Assembly: GCA_900128395.1 (NCBI GenBank)
Contig: LT649867.1
Location: forward strand, 1-12,267
Direction of reading: 5' to 3'
Origin: Stramenopiles sp. TOSAG23-2
Taxonomy: Eukaryota; Sar
Length of the DNA stretch: 12,267 nt
Under the pieces are notes generated by a model, which saw only the letters and a list, made by a program, of their open reading frames with translations, searched no databases and was not told the origin of the DNA. Every line of letters starts with the position of its first letter. The stretch's first letter is position 1. Positions 1 to 7,000 of this stretch are shown here, in pieces. The position numbers and the translations under genes were made by a program.

Positions 1-547
1 TATTAGGATCAGCTTCACCTTGTTCAATTAAATATTTAACTACTTGGAAATGTTCGTTCTTTGCAGCAGCCATTAAAGGTGTCCTCCCATCATAATATGT
101 ATACCCCACAATCTGTTTCATCGTCATCTCACTTCCGGCACACTTTATATTGTTGATATATTTATGAAATGGATGTAACCTAAAAAAGAATTTAACACTC
201 TCCAAATTCCCGTTTTTGCATGCTTGATAAAATACATACCTTCCATACTTTGCATATAAATCATATAAACGTCTTGGATTTTCAATCAAACGTTCAATAC
301 TCGATATAAAATTTATATCCCCATTATTTTGTATTGTAAGTTGTTTTATTAAACATGATTCTTTTAAATTCAATATCGATTTTATATTTAGATATTTTAT
401 AATAATTTCAAACAAACCATGAATATTACATACGGAATAGATAGTAGTTGTATCTGATTCTTTAACTTTTGTTTTCACATACGTTTTTATAAAATCTTCT
501 GTATTTAGTATTTTCGTTACTAATACATTTATTCTTTCAACTATCAT
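1..547 (-). CDS. Ankyrin-repeat protein, N-terminal part (runs off the window)
   Basis: Reading leftward from an ATG at 547-545, the frame stays open for 182 codons to the window edge. This is the first ATG after an in-frame stop at 661-659, and it sits in an A-rich context, so the start is well supported. Residues about 152-182 form a textbook ankyrin repeat beginning DGRTPLMAAAKNEHFQVVKY and ending in the D-P-N turn. Residues about 102-135 (YGRYVFYQACKNGNLESVKF) form a weaker preceding repeat. Residues about 42-66 (starting IHGLFEIIIKYLNIKSIL) have the hydrophobic spacing of an F-box; this is only a suggestion. No signal peptide or membrane segment is visible. By family knowledge, ankyrin repeats bind partner proteins; an F-box plus ankyrin architecture would imply an SCF ubiquitin-ligase adaptor. 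More repeats probably lie beyond the window. The partner and role are unknown. Confidence 0.82.
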   Translation of the reverse strand, partial: MIVERINVLVTKILNTEDFIKTYVKTKVKESDTTTIYSVCNIHGLFEIIIKYLNIKSILNLKESCLIKQLTIQNNGDINFISSIERLIENPRRLYDLYAKYGRYVFYQACKNGNLESVKFFFRLHPFHKYINNIKCAGSEMTMKQIVGYTYYDGRTPLMAAAKNEHFQVVKYLIEQGEADPN

Positions 548-568
548 GGTTGTTGCTTCTTTATCGAT

Positions 569-625
569 GTTGTTTGTGTCGTGTGTATGTCTGTGTTGTT
601 GTTTGTGTCGTGTGCATGTCTGTGT
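569..625. repeat. Two-copy 28-bp tandem repeat, GT-rich, period 29
   Basis: Bases 569-596 and 598-625 are the same 28-mer (beginning gttgtttgtgtcgtgtg) with one mismatch, spaced 29 bp apart. A further (TG)n/(TA)n tract follows to about 660. The repeat lies in the presumed 5' leader or promoter of the leftward ankyrin gene. On that strand it reads as CA-rich. Confidence 0.8.
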
Positions 626-785
626 GCAATTATGTATATGTGTGTGTGTGTATATATATTATATTGGTAGTATTCCATTGTTATATTTTGTACTATGCCA
701 GGTATGCACCAACAACTAAGACAACATCATAATGTCACTTTGATTGACACCACTTTTTTATTACATGAAAGACACAGCCATAAGC

Positions 786-806
786 CATAACGCATAACGC
801 ATAACG
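786..806. repeat. Three tandem CATAACG heptamers
   Basis: CATAACG is repeated without interruption at 786-792, 793-799 and 800-806. A degenerate fourth unit (ccatataac) follows. Function unknown; could be a binding-site cluster or a chance minisatellite. Confidence 0.75.
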
Positions 807-911
807 CCATATAACATACAACCTAAACCACCACACTTCATTGCAAAAATTATACAGTAAAATTATTACTATACTACACTACCCCATTACGAATTCAGAA
901 CTATTACTACT

Positions 912-1066
912 TTTTGTACTTTGTACTATTAACTATTAATACTCTGGCAACTGATAAGCTGGTAAGTGGTAAGCCTATAAGGCCTAAGGCAAGCCCTGGG
1001 CAAGCACAGAGTCTTCCCAGCTGAGATTTCCAGCAATAATAACTTTGTACTTTTGTACTTTGTACT
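912..1066. repeat. 16-bp direct repeats flanking a GC-richer ~123-bp core
   Basis: ttttgtactttgtact occurs exactly at 912-927 and again at 1051-1066. The 123 bp between them are richer in G and C than the surroundings (for example ggcctaaggcaagccctggg). The arrangement resembles a short insertion with target-site duplications. However, the repeat is itself built from a ttgtact heptamer, with a further partial unit at 1043-1050, so a microsatellite origin is equally possible. Confidence 0.55.
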
Positions 1067-1195
1067 TATTGCAAACATTACTGAAACGACGACTTATGAA
1101 AAACATTTTATATCCATATGGATCATTATAATATTATCATTGTATCCATACGATTATTTTATGGAAACATGCCGGGAATGCTATCCCAGAGAGAA

Positions 1196-1245
1196 ACAAT
1201 ACGGAGGTGCTTCTTTTTGAAAGATGTCCATCCTCCGTCCATTGT
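1196..1245. repeat. Imperfect inverted repeat (hairpin), 12 paired bases
   Basis: The left arm is acaat (1196-1200) plus acggagg (1201-1207). The right arm is cctccgt (1232-1238), a 2-nt cc bulge, then attgt (1241-1245). The loop is 24 nt. The GC-rich heptamer stem stands out in AT-rich DNA. It could be a small mobile-element relic, a structured leader or a regulatory palindrome. Confidence 0.6.
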
Positions 1246-1782
1246 ATAGTGTTTTTTATACCTAATATATTCGCCTATCAATTCATAATTAGTATAGGAA
1301 TAGCATCTGTTTCATCATCATTTTCAAATCAAAAAAATAATAATAAGAAATTTCTTTGAAAACACTAACACACGCACACCTTTCTCCATCGATTGATGTG
1401 AATGTAGAGAGATATACGAAATGTTGCAAGTATATATTTCTGATTGTATAATATTGATAATATAGATATTGTTAATAGAGAAACAAACAGGAAAGAAGAG
1501 GATTGGTTTATTTTTTGTTGTTTTATATTATTTTTTGTTTTTTATTTTTTTCAAAATTTTGAAACATTTATAGCAAAAAATTCTTGATTTAATTATTTTA
1601 CTGACATTTTACAAAAAAATATTTATTCAAAAATATATAGACGTCACATATAATAAATATATATATATTTGTATTATAGAAAGAGTTGCTTGTGCATAAA
1701 AAAAACACAAAAAATATTTATCGAACATATTATTACCCGTACGTATAATAATAAAGACAAGAACTAAAAGAAGAAAATAAAC

Positions 1783-3298
1783 ATGACATCATTACTGAGT
1801 GAACATGATGATAATAAAGATAATACAAGTGATACGAATAATAATTTAAAGAATAATAAATACAATTCATCATTATTATCTATTTCGTTCAATCAAGATG
1901 CTACATGCTTCTCAACTGGTTTAAGAAATCGCTCGTGTGTATATAGTTGCATGCCATTTCAACGTCATGAATTTGCATCAGATGGTGGTATAGGTGCTAT
2001 GGCAATGTTATACAGAACTAATTTATTAGCAATATGTGGTGGTGGAGATACACCAGCATTTTCACCAAGACGTTTACGTGTTGTAAATACTACTACGAAA
2101 GCTGCTTTATGCGAATTATTATTTGAAACGACTGTATTGTCTGTTAAGATGAACAGGGAACGTTTAGTAGTTGCATTACAAAATAAAATACATGTTTTTG
2201 ATTTAGATACAATGACTGCATTGCATATGTTACAAACACCACCAAATGTTGAAGGTTTAATGGCATTGCAAGCTAATACAACAAGCAATAATAATAATAA
2301 TAATAATAACAATAATAATAATATGGATAATAATAATAACAATGGTGTATTTCTAGCATTTCCTGGTGGTACAACAAAAGGTGAATTAGTATTATTTGAT
2401 GTAAGGAATTTAAAAATAGTTAAATTGATTCAAGCACACCAACATCCATTAACGGCAATGGAATTGTCACAACGTGGTGAATTTGTTGCAACTGCTAGTA
2501 CAGAGGGAACCATTATACGTGTAAGTATAAGATATATATATATATATACTATGATCTATGATACTATACTAATAAACTATTTTTGCTAACCTTATATATA
2601 TATCAATATATAAAACACAGGTATTTAAAGTACCATCTGGTGAACGATTGCATACATTTAGACGTGGTACTAGACGTGGTACTATACGATGTTTATCATT
2701 TGACATTACAGGTAGATATTTATGTGTTGGAAGTGCTAGTGGAACAATACATTTTTATAAAAATACAAATGGAAATGGAGCAACAAATGGAAATGATGGC
2801 AATAATGAACTAAGTATGGGTAATAATATGAATAATAATAATAATAATAATAATAGACATATGAATAATAACAATAGTAATAGTAGAACAGGATTTATAT
2901 CTTCATATATTTCTTCATTTATGCCAGAAAATTTAAATACTACAAAAAGTTTTGCACAAGTACGATTACGTAAGTTCAAATATTCTTGTATATATATTTT
3001 TATCTATTATGATATATATTTTTATAGACATAATATCAATTATAAAAACTAACACATTAATATATCGATGTATTTTATAGGTACTACGGATTCTCATGGG
3101 GTACCACCATATCATTGTGCTATTATGTGTGATTCAAAAAAAAGACAAATAGATGAATTGTCTGTTATTGTTGTATCTGTTAGTGGGATATTTTCATTGT
3201 ATAGTGTCAATAAAGTAACAGGTGAAACGCAACTTGAGGAAGAAAATGCATTGTTTGAAACGCAATCAGATGCAATTGATGCAAAGTTTATGGAATAA
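1783..3298 (+). CDS. PROPPIN (WIPI/Atg18-family) WD-repeat autophagy protein
   Basis: Three exons join to 434 aa: 1783-2520, 2621-2969 and 3081-3298. Both introns start GTAAGT, end AG and carry CTAAC (2586-2590; 3049-3053). Splicing restores the diagnostic phosphoinositide-binding motif F-R-R-G at residues 259-262, within TIIRVFKVPSGERLHTFRRG. Other family hallmarks are the SISFNQDATCF start of blade 1 (about residues 33-43), LLAICGGG (81-88), the TASTEGTIIRV strand, and SFAQVRLR (about 356-363). By family knowledge, PROPPINs are seven-bladed propellers that bind PI3P and PI(3,5)P2 on the phagophore or endosome and recruit Atg2 or Atg16-type partners. The order resembles WDR45/WIPI4 more than WIPI1, but I would not fix the paralogue. 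Two Asn-rich insertions (residues about 169-187, and about 268-335) lie in loops. The second directly precedes GFISSYISSFMPE (337-349), the probable membrane-inserting 6CD loop. Confidence 0.93.
2286..2343 (+). repeat. AAT/AAC trinucleotide tract coding poly-Asn
   Basis: A run of AAT/AAC codons, interrupted by ATG GAT, encodes about 17 Asn residues (169-187) in the WIPI protein, between the GLMALQA and GVFLAFPGG strands (around blades 3-4). The complementary strand reads as poly-Leu, which creates a spurious minus-strand ORF. Confidence 0.9.
2802..2887 (+). repeat. Second AAT/AAC tract coding an Asn-rich loop
   Basis: Exon 2 of the WIPI gene carries a second Asn-rich stretch (NNMNNNNNNNNRHMNNNNSN) just before the hydrophobic 6CD-loop candidate. 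As in other AT-rich protists, such tracts probably sit in surface loops. Confidence 0.85.
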
Positions 3299-3365
3299 AA
3301 GATACGTATTAAAAAGGGAAAAGATATTTGTTTAATATTGTACACTCTGATCTACAGAACGAGAA

Positions 3366-3371
3366 AATAAA
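3366..3371 (+). terminator. Candidate polyadenylation signal AATAAA of WIPI gene
   Basis: AATAAA lies 68 nt after the TAA stop at 3296-3298. It falls just before the first copy of the tandem element, so the WIPI mRNA could end around 3380-3395. In AT-rich DNA this hexamer can arise by chance. Confidence 0.4.
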
Positions 3372-3374
3372 TCC

Positions 3375-3489
3375 TTGAAGGATAGAAACCTGCTCATGCT
3401 AGAGTAGAGTATTTGTTTGGAGAGGTGCATTAGAGCTTTACTATAGCAGGATTAGGAAATAGAATATTATTCCTTGCGATTGAGTATTT
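3375..3489. repeat. Tandem element copy 1, possible structured RNA
   Basis: This ~115-bp unit is repeated at 3556-3660. Shared blocks include aaggatagaaacct, a 26-nt block identical at 3421-3446 and 3601-3626 (exactly 180 bp apart), and the tail cttgcgattgagtatt. CCTGC at 3389-3393 can pair with GCAGG at 3446-3450. An inner helix pairs 3394-3399 with 3427-3434 around a 2-nt bulge. No protein frame is conserved between the copies. The strand of any transcript is unknown. No family is recognised: there is no clear tRNA, U-snRNA or box C/D signature. Confidence 0.7.
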
Positions 3490-3530
3490 TAACCATGTTA
3501 TTATATGTATATTATCATTGAGCCCGGCGT

Positions 3531-3559
3531 CCAACGCGTTCAACGTTTGAACATGTTGG
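3531..3559. repeat. Hairpin: 11 paired bases, 3-nt loop
   Basis: CCAAC (3531-3535), a GC/AT 2x2 interruption, GTTCAA (3538-3543), loop CGT, TTGAAC (3547-3552), GTTGG (3555-3559). It ends where copy 2 of the tandem element begins and is preceded by gcccggcgt, an unusually GC-rich patch. Nothing equivalent precedes copy 1. Confidence 0.7.
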
Positions 3560-3660
3560 AAGGATAGAAACCTACTTGTGCTTGTAGAGTATTAGTTTGC
3601 AGAGGTGCATTAGAGCTTTACTATAGTAGGATAACATATTATTCTTGCGATTGAGTATTG
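3556..3660. repeat. Tandem element copy 2, possible structured RNA
   Basis: Second copy of the element at 3375-3489. Its outer stem is CCTAC (3571-3575) with GTAGG (3626-3630): the G-C pair of copy 1 (G3392-C3447) is replaced by A-T (A3574-T3627), so pairing is kept. In the inner helix the two substitutions give G-T wobble pairs (T3577 with G3613, G3578 with T3610). It is about 10 bp shorter than copy 1, through small deletions outside these stems. Confidence 0.7.
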
Positions 3661-3850
3661 AGCATATTACTTAACACGAGAAGTGTAAAAATATTATAAC
3701 TCTATTAGATTTTAACATCATCTTTATCATATATATGTGATATAACTTATATGATATACTTCGTAGATTTTATCATGTCCTATTTTTTTTATGCATATCA
3801 TATTAAAAATATGGATATTTTTAAGAGTAAACTCTCTCCTCTTTTCCCTA

Positions 3851-3856
3851 TCTCTC

Positions 3857-3887
<31 letters not shown>
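3851..3887. repeat. CT/GA microsatellite, long allele
   Basis: A (TC)n run interrupted once by ccc. The shorter matching tract is at 4012-4028. On the channel mRNA strand it reads as (GA)n directly after the stop codon. Its 20-bp difference is the only change between the two duplication units. Confidence 0.9.
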
Positions 3888-3971
3888 TTAGTTTGAATTA
3901 ACATTAGTTGGACTATCTAAGTTATCATCTAGTCTAAAATTGCTACGTTCTTCTTTTATATGTTGGCGTCT
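3888..3971 (-). pseudogene. Duplicated C-terminal fragment of the channel gene
   Basis: This is an exact copy of the last 84 nt of the channel coding sequence (27 codons plus TAA, ending SPTNVNSN). It sits downstream of the functional stop on the same strand and has no start or upstream coding sequence. It would be carried silently in the channel's 3' UTR if transcription reads through, and arose with the 3811-4112 duplication. Confidence 0.85.
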
Positions 3972-4028
3972 ATGGATATTTTTAAGAGTAAACTCTCTCC
4001 TCTTTTCCCTATCTCTCTCTCTCTCTCT

Positions 4029-7000
4029 TTAGTTTGAATTAACATTAGTTGGACTATCTAAGTTATCATCTAGTCTAAAATTGCTACGTTCTTCTTTTAT
4101 ATGTTGGCGTCTTCTATTGCTTTTAAATTTTCTGTAATGTTTTTGTATCCTTTTCACTGCAAGCACTTCTCCCACATATACTCTTCGTAAACCATGCAAT
4201 TCGTCTGCAATTTCTGCTTTCGATTTTCTTTTTTTCTGTGGTGTGACGCTTCGTACATTGTTTACATATGTTTTAGTTGTACGTCTACGTAACGTATCTT
4301 CCATCTGTTCTTTTACAGTTTCCGTTGCACCTCCTTCACCCGTATCACCCATTGCCCTATTTACTAATGCTGTTAAAAACTCATGGAAATTTGCTTCACC
4401 ATACGGTGGGTGGTGCAAAATAGGGAGTACAAAGCCACCGTTTTTTCTCTTTTCTAAAAATAAACGTTCAACACGTTTTTTCAACATGCCTGGTGTCATG
4501 GGTGGTGTATGTGGCTGGTTAACTAATCCTAATGGATATTCCACCTCACTCAATAAATCCAATAAAGCATTTGTTGGAACCATACTATCGCCATCTGGGT
4601 CATATTTTGCCCAGACTGCTTTGAACTTCAATAAATGGGCGGGTTTCACCGTTGCAAGGTCCAACTCTGATATAGTAGTAAACGCTTCAATAACAATTGC
4701 AATTAATAAATTCAATAAAACAAAACTACTGAGTATAAAGAAGCAAATGCAATAAACAATTGGAATAACGATATCTCCACAATTATTCAATACTTTATTA
4801 TCGCAATAAGGTGGCTGCAATCTTAAATTATGCATGATTTCATTATAACTTTCGCCCGTTGCCATACGAAACAACATAAGCATGCTTTTTCCAAAGCTAG
4901 TGAAATTAGCATGTTCATTTAATCCACCATTAAAACGAATACTTGAAAATAAATTCATCCCCATTACAGCAAAAATAAAAAATACCAAGAGTAACAATGT
5001 CATAACATTCGTTACTTGTGGCAATGCAACTAGCAACGTTTGAAATAATGCTGTTAATCCTTTTGACATCTTGATCAAACGAAACAAACGAGCTGTTCTA
5101 ACAATGCGGAACAACGATGTAATGCTACCCATGCTTGGCCCGATAGACAATCCAATGTAACTGGTAACAACTAAAGTGAAATCAAATTGATTCCACCCTT
5201 GCTGGATATATCGAACTGGGCCTATACCATAGATTTTCAAAACCGCTTCTATGGTGAACAAAATAACAAAGAAAAGGTTCCCAAAATACAAGATTTGTGC
5301 CATGCTATCAGGCATATCATCGTATCGCATCGCCATAATGATTACATTGACCATAATGGCAGAAATTATGAATATTTCAAATTTTTTCGATTCGACTAAG
5401 TTAAATATTTTCAATCGGAACGGACCAGCGTTCAATGGTGGCCTCAAGACCGTCATTGGGTCCATTTGCATCGTGTGCAGCATGGTTTGTCTCCATTTTC
5501 GCTGCGAATCTGTTAATAAGTCCATTCCTTCTTGCTGGTCTTTCATTTTATTGAAATTATCGATTACAACTCCAACAAAAACATTAAACATTAAAAAAGA
5601 GCATGTAAGAATCATTACTATGAACAACGCAGCAGCAAATGGCTTGTTTTCTCTAATTGGTGGTTGGTTAATACCTGCTGTATCAACAACGGAATACATG
5701 ATATCAGGCCACATTTCTCCACTTGTGATTTCGAATACAGTTATAAATCCATTAACAATGTTGTTAAAATTGTAAGGCAACGGTGTCCATAAACGCGGGA
5801 AAGCGGTACCATTTGGACTTATGTAACATGCGTTCTCTTCAGCTGGAGATGGCAACATGGCGCAGTCCCCGTCGGTTAAGAAGAAATTACCAACACATTC
5901 TTCCATTGAATCAATAGATTCATCATTGCAAAAATTCAGCTGCCCTTTAAAGTTTTGGACACCAATGATTGCGAAGATTATTAAGAAGAATAGCGTAACA
6001 AACACAACATTTGCAATTTTTGGTACAGCAGCAATGATTGAATTTACTACCAATTTTAAGCCTGGGAATCGACGAACGACTCGCAATGGCCTTAAGCCAC
6101 GCAAAGCACGTAACGAACGCAAAGCTCTGAGGGTACTCAAATTTTCACTACCTTCCGTAGTTGAAAATGGTGGATTCATGATTAAACCTACAAGAGACAT
6201 AATAACTAAAAATCCATCCAATAGGTTCCATTCATCCCGTGCGTATGAACCTTTATGCATGAAAGCGCCCAATGCAATTAGTTTCAACGACATTTCAATT
6301 ATAAATAGCAGAGTCACAATGAAGTCCAATACTTCCATAAGAGTTTTTACTGCATTACATCCATCAGTGGTGCATGCGCGCAAAGGAGGCTCATCCACTA
6401 CCAACATAATACTACTTATCAAAATCAAAAATAAAATGAAATAATCAAAATATGGATGAGAAACCAATTGAAAAACGTTTTGCCGAAAAGGATTGCTTTT
6501 CTTAAATATAAAAAGTGACGAGCCATCGGGGATTCCAATGTCACGTAACGATGGTGTGCTATTTTTTCGTTTTGGTCTATCACTATTAGAGACTGGTGTT
6601 GCAGGTGCAACTTTTGCACTTTTTTTCGGTGTAATAGTGGCTGATTGTGTGGATGTTGCAACTAAGATCTCCTTTGGCCTATCTGTCTTCTCGTCGCTTG
6701 AGCCTGTTCCTTCCTCGGATGAAGATGATGATGTGGCCGGGTGAACTTTTGACTGAGATTTTTCTTTTTTTAATTCATGCTCACATTTTTCCTTCTCCTC
6801 CTCCTCCTCCTCCTCTTCTTCTTGATCAAATTGATCAAGTAAAATTGCTAAAAATAAATTGAAAATAACGTAATTACCTAAAAACGTTAATGCTAAGAAA
6901 TATGCTACTGAAGCAAAACCTGTCACTTTTATCCCATCGAATAAAACTTCATTCCAATTTTCACCGGTCAATACTTGAAAGACTGTCACGAAACCCCACC

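Larger units (their letters stand above)
662..1782. other. Divergent intergenic region between ankyrin gene and WIPI gene
   Basis: No convincing coding sequence is visible on either strand. It should hold the promoters of both divergent genes. Visible structure: three tandem CATAACG units (786-806); a GC-richer core flanked by a 16-bp direct repeat (912-1066); a hairpin (1196-1245); and AT-rich, poly-T-containing sequence from about 1500. The WIPI start is preceded by an A-rich leader (agaagaaaataaac), as expected for a protist mRNA leader. Confidence 0.7.
3811..4112. repeat. Recent tandem duplication of the channel gene's 3' end
   Basis: 3811-3971 (161 bp) and 3972-4112 (141 bp) are identical, apart from 20 bp more of CT repeat in the first copy. 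Each unit carries the flank starting atggatatttttaagagtaa, a (CT)n tract, and the sequence complementary to the last 27 codons plus stop of the channel gene. The functional stop lies in the second unit (4029-4031). The left boundary sits on a near-palindrome (aaaaatatggatattttt, 3805-3822). Confidence 0.93.

Noticed and set aside
1965-2342. Minus-strand 125-codon ORF with poly-Leu
   Set aside because: It is the antisense of WIPI exon 1; the poly-Leu is the complement of the AAT/AAC tract.
3375-3660. H/ACA or C/D snoRNA pair
   Set aside because: ANANNA-like hexamers follow the stems but are too degenerate to count. No ACA tail or second hairpin is clear, and no RUGAUGA/CUGA boxes are present.
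5470-5620. Nav-type fast inactivation gate in the channel III-IV linker
   Set aside because: The linker (DLLTDSQRKWRQTMLHTMQ) contains no IFM-like hydrophobic triad.
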